Shown here: piece by piece, positions 18,160 to 29,000 of the stretch
Layout: the number at the start of each line of letters is the position of its first letter
Numbering within the stretch: position 1 is the first letter of the stretch
Source of the DNA: Rebecca billardiae RCC1528
Lineage: Eukaryota; Haptophyta
DNA: 64,000 nt
Assembly (NCBI GenBank): GCA_965240325.2
Contig: OZ251255.1
Location: 62,001 to 126,000 of the forward strand
Direction: 5' to 3'
Notes under the pieces: generated by a model
Seen by the model: the letters and a program-made list of their open reading frames with translations, nothing else
Told to the model about the DNA's origin: nothing
Database searches by the model: none
Translations under genes and position numbers: made by a program

Positions 18160-19719
18160 CTACGGCTTGGTGACTGTGAGGTCCGTGCCGCCGCGCAGCA
18201 CGTCCGCCGCCTCCGCCCAGTCGATCACCGTCGGCCTGCCCGCCACGATGTCGTCCAGCTCCGCCCAGTGCGGCAGCCGCTCGTCCAGCAGCGCACCGCC
18301 CAGCAGCACCGCGCGGTCGGCGTGCGGCCGCGCGAGCAGCTCGGAGAGCGAGCGGCCGTCGAAGAGGACGCAGCCCAGCGCGGCGCCCGGGCGCAGCTCG
18401 GAGCCGGGGGCGAACGCGTCGGCGTGCAGCGGCTGCGCCTGCTGCTGCTGCGCCGGCCCCTGCCCCGGCCCCTGCTGCCCCGTGCGCTGCGGCTGCTGCG
18501 GGCTCGGCGCCTGCTGAGGGTTAGGGTTAGGGTTAGGGTTAGGGCACGGCGGTGCCTCCTGCAGCCGCAGCGCCTCGGCGGGCCAGCGGCAGAGGAGGCC
18601 GAGCCACGCGGCGGGCCCGGCGCGCCCCGCCCCGCCCTCGCCGCCCTCCGCCCCCACCCTCGCCGTCTCCAAATGGCCCAGCCGCACCGCCAGCGCCGCC
18701 ACTTCGAGCGGATCGTGGTCACCATACGGGTGCCAGTAGTCGCGCACGTTGTCCGACGCGGCGCCGAGGCGGACGCCCGCGGCGGCGAGCTCGTGGAGGG
18801 CGGTGAGGCCGCGCCACGCGGGGGTGCGCGGGCCGCTCGCCGGGCTCGGCGCCACGCCCACCGGCGGGCGCGTCGCCTGCCTGTCCTGCAGCCCCACGTT
18901 GGTGTGTGGCAGACACAGCAAAGTCAGACCGCCGCGCGGGCGGCCGTTGGTTGGCGCGCGCGCGAGCGCGCCCAGCGCGGCGATGAGGGCGCGGCGCGCG
19001 TCGTCGTCGGGCGTGGCGCGCGCGGCGCCGGCCTCGCCCCGCCCCAGCCCGAGCGCGAGCGCCGTCACGTGCCCCAGCACCACCTCGCCGCCGTACCCGC
19101 CCGCGCGCGCCTCCGCCAGCGGCCCCAGCAACGCCGCGAGCGCGAGGGAGGCGACACTCGGGTCGTTGTGCTCGTCTAGGTGGAGGTCGAGGTCGAGCTG
19201 GCGGCACACGTCGGCGGGGGCGGGGGCGGGGTCGTCGGCGTCGGCGTCGGCGCCCGGCGTGCCCGCGCCGCACGGCGGCGGCGCGAGCGCCGGCGGCTGC
19301 GCGCGCGGCTGCGCGGCCGCGTGCTTGAGCAGGTCTCTGAACCAGCCTTCAAGCTGCGCGCGCGAGGGGCCGTCCGCGGCCGCGCTGCCGCCCTTCGGGA
19401 CGTACGCGCCGAGCACGACGCCGTCGGTCGCGGCGGCGCGCGCGACGAACTCCGCCGCGCCCGCCGCGCTCCGCCCCATCTCCCCGCCGTACTGCGGCAG
19501 GAACAGGTTCGCGACGCCCTGCAGCGCCACGCCGCGCGCGGCCCAGCGCGCGCGCGCGGCAGCAAACTCGGCAAAGACGTGCGCGCACAGCGCGGGGTCG
19601 CCGTCCTGCGCGCCGTCGAGGTGCGTGCGCACGGCGCGCGAGCCGTGCGCGCGCGCGCAGCGCAGCGCAAAGTCCAGCCGCCGGCGCGTCGCGCGCAGCT
19701 GCAGGTCCGTCGGGCCGGA

Positions 19720-19766
<47 letters not shown>

Positions 19767-20125
19767 CGGCGGCGGCGGCGGCGGCGGCGCCGCCGGGCTG
19801 CGGCCGCGGCTGCGAGGGGGCGGGGTCGGGGGCAGCGCGGCCGGCGAGTCGCGCGTCCTCCGCCGCGTCGCGCGCGACCCACCGCCTCCGGTCGCGCGCG
19901 TCGCACACCAGCGCCTCGTTGATCGCCCCCGTCGGGTTGGGTGCGCGCGGCAGCAGGCCAGACTTGAAGAGGTGTGTGTGCGCGTCCACAAACCGAGGGA
20001 GCAGCACGCGCCCGGCCGCGTCGAGGACGAGCGGGGCGGGGCTGAGCGCGGCGCGCAGCGCGGAGCCGAGGCGCGAGGCGAGCGACGCCGCCGGCGCGCG
20101 CGGGGCGCTCGCCGCCGGCACGCCG

Positions 20126-20169
<44 letters not shown>

Positions 20170-20538
20170 GGCGGCGGCCGACGGCGTCACGGAGACGACG
20201 GTGGCGCCGCACAGCGCGATGTCCACGAGCGCGAAGCCGTCGGCGTCCGCGTTCGCGCCCAGCGCGCGCGGCAGCTCCACCGCCGGCACGCGGCACGCCG
20301 CGAGCGTCCAGCGCAGCCCGCGCGCGCGCGCGCGCGCCGAGAGCTCGCGCAGCCGCGCGCACAGCGCGTGCCACTGCGCGGTCGACGTGCACGGCGCGCC
20401 GAGCGGGGGCGGGGCGTGCGCGTCGGCGCGGAGGGCACGCACGAGGCCCGCCGCGGCGAGCACCGCGCCGGCGCCCAGCGCCGCGCCGGCGACGAGCGCC
20501 GCGGGCGAGTCGGCGGCGGCACGCGTCGTGTTCGGCAT
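18160..20538 (-). CDS. Cytosine deaminase-like amidohydrolase with N-terminal anchor
   Basis: A frame of 792 residues without a needed intron. Residues about 13-35 (ALVAGAALGAGAVLAAAGL) are a likely membrane anchor or signal. The metal-dependent hydrolase core matches the CodA cytosine deaminase group: LPRFVDAHTHLFKSG (His-x-His), VRTHLD, LDLHLDEHND, a GHVTAL strand, LCLPHTNVGLQDRQ, and ASDNVRDYWHPYGDHDPLE with the catalytic-type Asp. These residues bind the divalent metal that activates water. The core is interrupted by Ala-, Gly- and Pro-rich insertions not found in bacterial CodA, including poly-Ala encoded at about 19725-19765 and poly-Pro at about 20125-20165. The substrate may be cytosine, isocytosine or another cyclic amide. 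The start was chosen at the first Met before the anchor. A Gln-rich segment with telomere-like repeats sits near the C-terminus. Confidence 0.85.
18521..18544 (+). repeat. Interstitial telomeric repeat, four TTAGGG units
   Basis: Four perfect TTAGGG units lie within the deaminase-like gene. In its minus-strand frame they read (Asn-Pro)4. The sense strand has GTG just before them and CCCTCAG just after, like the intron ends elsewhere, but that interval is only 34 nt and would break the frame, so the repeat is probably translated. Confidence 0.85.
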
Positions 20539-20778
20539 GGGCGAGCTCGGCGCGGCCGCGCGGGCCCGAAGCGGCACGGCTCGGCCGAATGGCATCTGGT
20601 TGGCCGAGCCGCCAGGTGGCCGCGGGCTGATGAATAAACGGAACGCCGTGAAAGGGCACGTTCGTGCCCGCTTTTGTACGGGGGACTCTGAAACTCCGCG
20701 GCACGGCGAGTGCGCCCTAAAACAAGCTCGCGAAGACGCGAACGGCACGGCGCGAGCGCGACTGGACTTGGGAGCGCG
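20539..20778. promoter_or_regulatory. Divergent promoter region (deaminase-like / RidA)
   Basis: The two start codons face away from each other across 240 bp. A stretch of lower GC lies at 20620-20700. No defined motif is recognised. Shared regulation is plausible from the spacing. Confidence 0.5.
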
Positions 20779-21198
20779 ATGATGATGGCGGCGCGGCGGC
20801 TGCACGTGCTCGGCCGGCAGCTCTCGACCGTGCCGGGCGGTATCGCGCGCGTGGGCACCACCGACCCGCGGATGAGCGTCGCCGTCGTGCACGAGCGCTC
20901 CGGCCTCGTCTTCGTCTCGGGCCAGACCGCCGCCTCCGAGGACGGCATCGGCGCGCAGACGCGCGCGGTGCTCGCCAAGGTGGACGCCGCGCTCGCGAGC
21001 GCGGGCACGGACAAGTCGCGGCTGCTGCAGGCGCAAATATGGCTGAAGGACATCGATGCGGACTTCAAGACGATGAACGCCGAGTGGAACGCCTGGGTCG
21101 ACCACGAGAACAAGCCGGTGCGCGCGACGGTGCAGGCGCCGATGGCGCGAGAGGCCATCCTGGTGGAGGTGATGGTCGTGGCCGCCACCAAGGACTGA
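20779..21198 (+). CDS. RIDA: RidA (YjgF/YER057c/UK114) family imine deaminase
   Basis: A single-exon frame of 139 residues, close to the family's 125-135 plus a short N-terminal extension MMMAARRLHVLGRQLSTVPG, which is Arg-rich and could target mitochondria. Family features are present: LVFVSGQTA, LAKVDAALASAGTDKSRLLQAQ, the Arg115 of PVRATVQAP and Glu130 of ILVEVMVVA. These two residues have the 15-residue spacing of Arg105 and Glu120 in bacterial RidA. RidA hydrolyses reactive enamine and imine intermediates formed by PLP enzymes. Its divergent neighbour is the cytosine-deaminase-like gene; RidA-type proteins also occur in pyrimidine-degradation operons of bacteria. Confidence 0.9.
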   Translation: MMMAARRLHVLGRQLSTVPGGIARVGTTDPRMSVAVVHERSGLVFVSGQTAASEDGIGAQTRAVLAKVDAALASAGTDKSRLLQAQIWLKDIDADFKTMNAEWNAWVDHENKPVRATVQAPMAREAILVEVMVVAATKD

Positions 21199-21874
21199 GG
21201 ACCCGGACTGGGGCGCGCCGGGCGGACGCAGCAGCCGCGCCGGGTGGGCGGCGCGAGCGCGGGGCGCGGCGGGGCTCGAGAGGGCGCTGCCCGCGCGCCG
21301 AGCGCGCGCGCTGCACGGCGCGTGCGCCTCGCTCGGCACTCGACGGGGCGCGGAGACCTTGCCCGGCCCTGATGATCCATCACTCATCAGGGAATGTCGT
21401 GATCTGCGTCCGACACAGTCGTCAGCTGCCAGGCGACGTACAGGCCGCGCGGTCGTCGGCTGTGACATCAGACGAGTCTGTCTGGTCAGCATAATTATGG
21501 TCGTCAGACGTGACTAGATTATATATGCCCCGGTTCGGACACGTTGACTCGGGCGCGGCCCGGCGGCGCGGCGGCCGCGGCGGCGCGGCCACCCGCCGGC
21601 CGCGGTCTGCGGCGCAGCACTCTGTGGCTGGTCGTCGTCGGATGGCGAGACATCATGGGGTTGTCGTCGTATGACCGACCCTACCTTCACAGCTGGCGGT
21701 GACGCGTACTTCACAGACACAGTATCGTCATCGTCGCACCAAGAAGCGCTGCTTGCCTGCTTGATTGCTTGAAGGGCGGGGCCGCCAGGCACGGCAGCCA
21801 TGCTGATCCGTGCGCGGAAATGGGCGAGTGCGCCTGCGCGACTGGGGCCTTCGCGCTGGCACGACGACGCCGCC
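21199..21874. other. Intergenic region
   Basis: Between RidA and mL43. Its middle (21370-21780) is of lower GC. An in-frame upstream ATG for mL43 lies at 21800. No other gene is recognised. Confidence 0.6.
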
Positions 21875-22481
21875 ATGGCCACGCCGCCGCAGCACCTGAA
21901 GCGCGTGCTGCTCAAGTACTGCCTGCACTCGGGCTCGAGCCGCGGCGTGCGCTTCTTCCTCGAGCGCGAGCTCCTCGCCTTCGCGCGCGAGCACCCGTCC
22001 ATCCGCGTCGACGTCGCCATCGCGCCGGGCCGGCACCCGACGATGCTCGCCGAGTTTGGTGCGCGCGCGCGCCGCGCGCGCGCGCGGCTGTGGGCGGGCG
22101 GGGGCGCGGGCGCGCGAGCCGGGTGCGCGTGTGCACGGCACGGCGAGCGCCCTGACGCGTGCCCGACCCCCCTCCACCGGACACCCCGCCGCGCGCCGCG
22201 CGCACGCAGCGACGGGCGCGCCGCCTCGGCTGATCTCGCTGCGCAAGGCGACGCCGGCGCACGTGCTGCACTTCCTGCACCGAGTCCGGGATATGTCCGG
22301 GTGGCGCGTGCGCAAGTTCACGCAGAACGGGATGGGACAGACGCCCAGCGTGCAGGGCGAGTGGATGCCCTTCCACGCGCTCGAGCGGCCGCACGAGGTC
22401 GTGCTGGCGGGCGGCGGCGGCGCCGATGGCGGCGGCGGCGCCGAGCGCTCGGCGGCGGGCGCAGCCGCGGGCGCACGGTGA
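21875..22481 (+). CDS. MRPL43: Mitochondrial large-subunit ribosomal protein mL43
   Basis: Exons 21875-22058 and 22210-22481 join to 151 residues. The product has the L51/S25/CI-B8 thioredoxin-like domain: LLKYCLHSGSSRGVRFFLER, ELLAFAREHPSIRVDVAIAP, then PPRLISLRKATPAHVLHFL, and the mL43-specific end NGMGQTPSVQGEWMPF, which parallels the IQGQWHPF of other mL43 proteins. It is a structural part of the mitochondrial ribosome. The intron (22059-22209, 151 nt, phase 1) starts GTGCGCGCG and ends CGCAG. The start at 21875 sits in a perfect GCCGCCATGG context. An in-frame ATG at 21800 would add 25 residues rich in Arg and Ala (MLIRARKWASAPARLG), which could be a mitochondrial presequence, so either start is possible. 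The tail after the domain is Gly/Ala-rich. Confidence 0.9.
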
Positions 22482-22691
22482 GGGCGCGCGCCTGGCGGCC
22501 GGCCGTCGGCGGCGTGCGCTCGGCGGCGGTGGCGATGCCTGCCATGCCGGGCCGGGCGTACCTCGGCGGCGTGCTCCGCTTACGACGGTAGTGACCGCGT
22601 GAGACTACTAGTAGCAGGTCGTTATGATGACGAAAGTGCGCTAGGCAATCACGCTTCCGGAAAAGTGTGCCAGTGATCCAGATTGAAGATC

Positions 22692-23263
22692 ATGACGACG
22701 GTCGGCGGCGGCCGGGCGATGGCGGCTCTTCGGATCGACAACGCGCTCGTCGGGCTCGGCGCGATGACGGCGCTGAGCGTGCTCTGCGCCGCGTACTGCC
22801 AGCGCTTCGTCGCCTCGCTCCCCGCGCGCCACGCCCGCCTGCGCCTCGTCCGCGCCGCGCCGCTCCTCGCCGTGCACGCCCTCGCGCCCCTGGGCTTTGA
22901 CCCGGCCACGGGCGCGGTCGTGTGCGCGCAGCTGGCCGCGACGCTCTTCACGTGGTGGGGCACGATGAAGGTGTTCGCGCTGGTGCTCTCGGACGCGGGG
23001 CCGCTCGCCGACTTTGCCAACGCGGGCGGCGCCACGTTCTGGCTCGCGTACTACATGCCCATCACGCTCGCACGCGGCTCGGCGGAGGCGGAGGCCGGCG
23101 CGGCGGCGCGCAAGGCGGCGCGGCGCGCGGCCGGCGCGGCGCGCGGTGGGTCGGCGCGCGAGGGCGACGAGCGGTTCGTGCCGACGCGCACGTACGCGCT
23201 GCGATTCGCCGCCAAGCTCGTGCTGATGCTCGCTCTGCTCCTCGCACTCGACCCGGCCGGCGA

Positions 23264-23294
<31 letters not shown>

Positions 23295-24420
23295 GCGCGC
23301 GGCGGCGTGCCGGGCGCTTGGCTCGCGCGCGCTGCGCGCGCGCTCGGCGGCGGCGGCGGGGCGGGGCCGTCCGCCGCCCCGCCCGCGGCGCTGCCGCTCG
23401 GCGCGCCGCACGCCCGCCCCGCCTCGCACCCCTCGCTGCGCGCCGGCCTTCTGCTGGGCGACGCGCTGTGGGCGTGCGTGGTGCTGCTGGCCGCCTCAGG
23501 GCTGATGGACTTCGCCAACGGCGCCGCGCAGGTGTGCGCGCACCGTGCACGCGCGCGCGCGCGTGTGTGCGTGTGTGTGTGCACGCACGCGCGTGCACAC
23601 GCGCGTGTGTGTGCGTGCACAGGCACGCGTGCGTGCGTGTGCCGACGGGGAGCGCCGCGCACGCTTGAAGCCGCGCGCTGCGGCTGCGCTCGAGGCTGGG
23701 CGGTCGTGGCGGGGGCGGCCGCGGCTGCAGCACTGGCTGAGACCGCGGGCGGCGCACGCGCGCGGTGCCGCGCGGGAGGGCGGGGCGGCTGTGCGCTCAC
23801 GCGCTGCGCTGCGCCCGCGCCCCTCCCGTGGCGCGCAGGCGGCGAGCGGCGGCCGCCTGCGCGCGCTGCCCGCCTTCAACTCGCCGCTGCTCTCGGCGTC
23901 GCTGCGCGAGTTCTGGGGCGGGCGCTGGAACCTGACGGCGGGACGGCTGCTGCGCGCGTGCGCGTACCAACCGATGCGCGGCGCCGGCGTGCCCGCGCAC
24001 CTCGCGGCCGGAGTGACCTTCGTCACCTCCGGACTCGCGCACGAGGCCATCGTCTTCTACGGCTCGGCCACCGTGGCTGAGTACTGCGACGGGCGCGTGC
24101 GCGGGCAGTGGCTCGCCTTCTTCGCGGCGCAGGGCGCGCTGGTGGCGGCCGAGAGGGCGGCGTGCGGCGCGGCGGCGCGCGCGCTCGCGCCGTCCCGCCC
24201 GCCCGGCCCGCCCGTCGCCGCCTCCGCGTGCCCCGCGCACGCGCTCGGCCGCTCGCTGCTGCTGCTGTGCCGGCGGTGCCTCACCCTGGCCATCGTGCTG
24301 CAGAGCGCGCGCGTCTGGTTCCTGCCGCCCGCGTACGCGCTCGGCTGGCCGTGGCAGCTCTCGCAGCTCTTCACGCGCGCGCCGCGCGCGGCGTGGCGCG
24401 CGCTCGCGCGCTGCCGCTAG
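22692..24420 (+). CDS. Wax synthase-type MBOAT acyltransferase
   Basis: Exons 22692-23531 and 23839-24420 join to 473 residues. There are several membrane segments: ALVGLGAMTALSVLCAAY, ATLFTWWGTMKVFALVL, LVLMLALLLAL, LLGDALWACVVLLAASGL and more in the C-terminal part. The family hallmark is FNSPLLSASLREFWGGRWN (293-311), followed by TFVTSGLAHEAIVFYG with the active-site His348. Wax synthases and related sterol or alcohol acyltransferases esterify a fatty acyl group to an alcohol in the ER membrane, making storage lipids. A Pro/Ala/Gly-rich loop at about residues 190-250 is an addition. The phase 0 intron (23532-23838) has donor GTGTGCGCG and acceptor GCGCAG. The ATG at 22719 (9 codons on) is another possible start. 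Confidence 0.88.
23532..23838 (+). repeat. Acyltransferase intron with alternating purine-pyrimidine tract
   Basis: About 23538-23640 of this 307-nt intron is nearly pure alternating GC, GT and CA steps with nested short palindromes. The rest is ordinary GC-rich sequence up to GCGCAG. Confidence 0.8.
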
Positions 24421-24896
24421 GCCGCCGTGGCACCCCGCGGCCGCGCCGCGCGCGGCACGCGCTCGGCGCGCGCGTGGGCCGCGCGAGGCGGGCTGCCACG
24501 GGCTGGCGGCCTCTCCGGCAGCGCCGCCGTCTTCTCTTCGACTTCTGCCTAGGAAACATAGTAGTAGTCTCTCTCGCTCTCTCGCGCGCGCGTACACGTT
24601 GCAGACTGATCACTGATGATGACGATAGTGATGACAATGTCGTCCTACTCTGTACTCACTCAGCAGTAGCTCGCTAGCTCATAATGAGGCGTATGGGGCG
24701 GTCTGGGCGGTATCGGGTATTGTCTGATGGCTAATGGCGGCCATCAATCACGGCCCTTGCATCAATATCAATCAATCATCAAATAATCCTGCTTATTATT
24801 GGGCGATGGCGGCCGCCGCATCGCCGCGTAGGCGGTAGCAACGCAAGCCGCCCGAGCCCTCGGCGTTGCGCCTCCGCCGGGCGCCGCGGGCACGCG
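24421..24896. other. Intergenic region
   Basis: Follows the acyltransferase stop. It contains a CT-rich and CG-rich run at 24570-24592 and a low-GC stretch at 24600-24790. Nothing else is recognised. Confidence 0.6.
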
Positions 24897-25556
24897 ATGG
24901 AGAAGACGGACGACCCGTCGTACGAGAAGGAGCTGTGCACCAGCGTGGCGTGCGCCGTCGGCGACGACCGCGCCATCCGCCGCGCGGCCGGGCAGCCGTC
25001 CAAGCGCGAGGCGGCGCGGCTCGAGCGGCAGGCGCGGCGCGCGCAGCGCAGCGCGCCGCCGGCGGGGCGCGAAGCGGTGGTGCTCGTGGATGGCGTGCTG
25101 ATGCGCACGCGCGTGCCACGCGTGGCCGAAGCGCGCGCCGACGGCGACCTCCCGCCCGTGACGCTCGTTGACCCGGCGGAGGCGCTCACGGCCGACGAGC
25201 GCGCGGCCGCGGCCGCGGCCGAGGTGGCCGATCGGTTCCGGCACAGGGCGCCGCGGCGCGAAGGCGGCAGGGCCGGGGCTCCCGCCGCCGCGCCCGCCGT
25301 CGAGCACGCGTCGGGCTGCCACGGAGTGCCACCGGACCACCCAGCGGGCGCGCCAGCCGCCGCCCCCTCGTGGCGGCCCGTGTTTGCGCCGCCGCCGCGC
25401 GCCGAGGGCCGCCGCCCGCCCCTTCCGCCGCAGCAGGACGCCGCGCGACGCGCGCAGGGCAAGCGACCTCGCCCAGACGCGCAGGCCACACGGCCGTGTG
25501 GCGCGAGGCCGCCGGGTTCCGCTGGTCGCTTGTCTTTCGTCGACGACGATGACTGA
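24897..25556 (+). CDS. Hypothetical charged protein with acidic C-terminal end
   Basis: A single-exon frame of 219 residues starting MEKTDDPSYEKELCTSVACA. The first 60 residues have a biased, helical, charged composition (PSKREAARLERQARRAQRS), followed by a more ordered patch EAVVLVDGVLMRTRVPRVAEA and a Pro/Ala/Arg-rich second half. It ends LSFVDDDD. Similar short 'LSF + acidic' ends occur in several small nuclear or RNA-linked eukaryotic proteins, but the rest does not match any that I recognise. Ser, Asp and Lys use in the N-terminus and the Kozak-like start (GCGATGG) favour a real gene. No membrane segment or signal peptide. Confidence 0.5.
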   Translation: MEKTDDPSYEKELCTSVACAVGDDRAIRRAAGQPSKREAARLERQARRAQRSAPPAGREAVVLVDGVLMRTRVPRVAEARADGDLPPVTLVDPAEALTADERAAAAAAEVADRFRHRAPRREGGRAGAPAAAPAVEHASGCHGVPPDHPAGAPAAAPSWRPVFAPPPRAEGRRPPLPPQQDAARRAQGKRPRPDAQATRPCGARPPGSAGRLSFVDDDD

Positions 25557-26029
25557 GACCGCGAGCGCTAAGCCGATGCTATAGCGACCCTGCTGCAACG
25601 GAGTGACCGGGTCTGATGAGGCGCGGTGCCTCCACGCAACTCCGACTCGGCATCAGCGTCAATCTCTCACTCGGCAGCTTCGACGATCTGTCGTCATCAA
25701 TCGTCAGGCGGAGCTGCTTGGCAGGCCCTCGCCAGGCGCACGCGTGGCCTTGTCGTCCGGGCCCGGGCACACCCGGTCGCCCAACCTGTAGATAGGCGCA
25801 GATTAGTTCGATTACCCGGGTGGGGTGGCTATTTTAGGAACGGCGGTCAAAACAGTACATAGGAACTCCGACACCCGCGCCTTGGGCGTCATAAGAGACA
25901 AGTGGTGCTCAACAGACTCGGAGATTGGTATGGCTAAAGGCTAACGACATCCGGGCGATGCTCTATATCAATCGTACTGATCTAGGGGTAGCTCGGCGCC
26001 AGCTCGGGGTGCCTCCACGCCGAGGCACT
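25557..26029. promoter_or_regulatory. Upstream region of the giant receptor gene
   Basis: Lower in GC than its surroundings (25560-26020). An in-frame ATG lies at 25958, 24 codons before the chosen start. No defined promoter motif is recognised. Confidence 0.5.
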
Positions 26030-29000
26030 ATGGCGAGGACCACGGGTACCCGCTGCTCGCCAGCGCGGCGAGCCCTCTCCACGCTCGTCGTGCTGGCGGC
26101 GATGGGCGCGAATCACATGCCGCGGCATCTGCTCACTCGACTGGGGATCCTCGACGGCCCAGAGCCCGCCGCCTCCGCCCCGCCCCTCGGCCCCGCGCTC
26201 GCGCGCGCCCAGACCATCACCGCCGTGAAGGTGGGCCTCTACCACGCGTGCGTGCTCACGGACACGGGCAAGGTGAAGTGCTGGGGCGAGGCGGAGTGGG
26301 GGGCGATCGGCACCGGGGATATGTCCAACCGCGGGGACGGCCCGGGCGAGCTCGGCCTGGCGCTGCCGTACGTCGAGCTCCCGAGCGGCCTCAGCGCCAC
26401 GCAGCTCTCCGTCGGCGCGTACCACAACTGCGCCATCCTCTCGGACAGCACGCTGCGCTGGTGCGTGCGCGCCGCGCGCAGCGCGACGGCGCGGGGCGCT
26501 GGCGCGCGTGCCGCCGCGCGATGCCGCTCACGTGGCGCCACGTACCCGCCACCCGCCCGCGCGCGCCTTCCCCTGCGCGCGCGTGCGCTTGCGCCCGCCC
26601 GCGCGCGCGCTTTGCGCGCCGCGCGCTCGCAGCTGGGGCGACGGAGGGTACGGGCGGTGTGGCACGGGCGCGACGACGGACATCGGCGACGAACCCGGCG
26701 AGATGGGCAACGCGCTCGTCGCCGTCAACCTCGGCACCGGCCTCACCGCCAAGGCCGTGAGCTGCGGCAGGCGGCACACGTGCGTGTTGGTCTCACAGAC
26801 CGACAGGCTCAAGTGCTTCGGGGACAACCAGCGGGGGGAGCTGGGGTACGGCGACGGCTTCGAGCGCGGCGATGTCCCCTCGAACCTGGGCGACGTGCTG
26901 CCCTACCTCGACCTCGGCACGGACGGCTACGCCGCGCCGCACGCCGTGCTCAAGCTGAGCGCGCGCTTCTACCACAACTGCGTCGTGCTGGCAGGGGGAC
27001 TCAAGTGGTGCGTGTGTGTGTGCAACGCGCACGCGCGCGATGGCTGGCTGGCCGGCCGAGCGGCGGGCGCTCGCGCCGCGCCGGGCAGCTCGCGGGGTGC
27101 GAGCGCGCCGCTTGGTCGTGTGCACCAGCGCGCGGCGTGGGCGCGCCCGAGGCCTCGCGGGCCGCTCGGCCCCGGCGCACTGGCTGACGCGGCCGCGCCC
27201 CCTCCGCCTGTGCCTCGCGCCTTCTTTTTCGATTCTTCTTCGCGTCCTCTTCGCTGCCTCCTCCGACGTGCCGCCGCGCGGCGCAGCTGGGGCCTGAACA
27301 GCCACGGGCAGCTGGGGTACAACGACAAGCTCGACCGCGGCGGCACGCCCTCCGAGACGGGCGACAAGCTGCCGTTTGTCGAGGTGGGCGTGGCGGCGGC
27401 GAGCCTGCAGTCCGTGAGCTTGAGCGAGCTGCACACGTGCCTGCTGCACAGCGGCGGCAAGGTGAAGTGCTGGGGCCAGGGCGCGGACGGACGGCTCGGG
27501 TACGGCGACACGGCGGACCGCGGGTTCTCGGGCGGGATGGGCGACGCGCTGCCCGACGTCGACCTCGGCTGGGGCCTCAGCGCACTCGAGGTGCAGCCCG
27601 GCACCATCAGCACGTGTGCGCGGCTCAACACTGGCACGATCAAATGGTGTGCGCGCGCGCCCGCGCTCGCGCGTGCGTAGCCACGGGCACACGCGCACGC
27701 GCACGGCGTGCCGCACGCGCGCCCTCGCCTGGGCGCGGCCGCACCGGCAGTGGCGACCCTTGGGCGCGCCGCCCGGCCCCGCGCTGCGTGCACCCGCCGA
27801 CCGAACCGCGCGCCTCCTCTCACTCCCGCCGCGCGCGCGCCCGCCCGCAGCTGGGGCGGCAACGACCGCGGCCAGCTCGGGTACGAAGACACGAGCTCCC
27901 GCGGCGGCGGCAGCGGCGAGATGGGCGCTTCGCTGCCCACCGTCCCGCTGGGCTCGGGGCGCACCGTGGCCGCGTTCGACACGCTCGACAAGTCGGTGTG
28001 CGCGCTGCTCGACGACGGCACCGTCAAGTGGTGCGCGCACCGCCTGCGCGGCACACCGCCTGCCCGGCGCGCGCGGCGCGCGGTGGTGGGCTGGGCACGT
28101 GCCGCGGCGGCGAGCGAGGGCGGGGGGTGGGCGCGGCGCGCGTGCGCCTGCCCGCGCGGCGGGCGCGGGGGCGCGTCGACGCGCGTCAGACGGCACAGCC
28201 TGCCGCCGTGCCGCCGCGCCGCGTGTGGAGACGGCCGCTGCCTGCATGGCCACGCACGCGTGCGCCGCGCGCCGCGCTACGCCTCACGCACCCTCGCCCC
28301 CGCGCCGTGCCGGCCCGACCCGCCTTGCGCCAACGCCATGCAGCTGGGGCGAGGACGCCAAGGGAGAGCTCGGGCAGGGGAGCCCCGACAACATCGGCTT
28401 CGCGCCCGGCTCGATGGGCGATGCGCTGCCGCCGGTCGAGATCCTGCCGCCGCAGCCGCCCTCGCCGCCGCCCTCGCCTCCACCGAGTCCGCCGCCCTCA
28501 CCGCCGCCGTCACCCCCGCCTTCGCCGCTGCCGTCGCCGCCGCCATCGCCGCCGCCATCGCCGCCGCCGCGACCTCCTCCGAGCCCACCGCCGCTGCCTC
28601 CGCCGCCATCGCCGCCTCCGCGCCCGCCGAGCCCGCCGCCGTCGCCGCCGCCGTGCCCGCAGCTCGAGGCCCACCCGCTGTGGGTGGGCTGCGGCAGCAC
28701 GTGCACGCAGATCTCGACCGAGTTCGAGTACGTGTGCGGCACCATCCCCACCGAGGTGGCGCACTTCTCCTCGCTCACGCTGCTCGACCTCGAGGCGAAC
28801 CTGCTGACGGGCACGCTGCCCACCGAGCTGGGCGCGATGACGCAGCTCAAGTACGAGATCGACGTGGAGGCCAACCCGATCTCGGGCACGATCCCGACGG
28901 AGCTGGGCCGGCTGAGCCTGCTCTGGCTGCTCATCTTCACCAACACGCCGCTCACCGGCACCCTCCCGACCGAGCTCGGCGGGCTGAGCGACCTGATGCA

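Noticed and set aside
18511-18547. A 34- or 37-nt mini-intron around the four TTAGGG units in the deaminase-like gene
   Set aside because: Both lengths would shift the frame, and the sequence after it continues in frame to a conserved-looking C-terminus (ELRPGAALGCVLFD).
15624-25556. Bacterial contamination or transferred bacterial operon (deaminase, RidA, ATP-grasp)
   Set aside because: These genes lie among intron-bearing nuclear genes, have the same composition and poly-amino-acid insertions, and are on mixed strands with eukaryotic start contexts.
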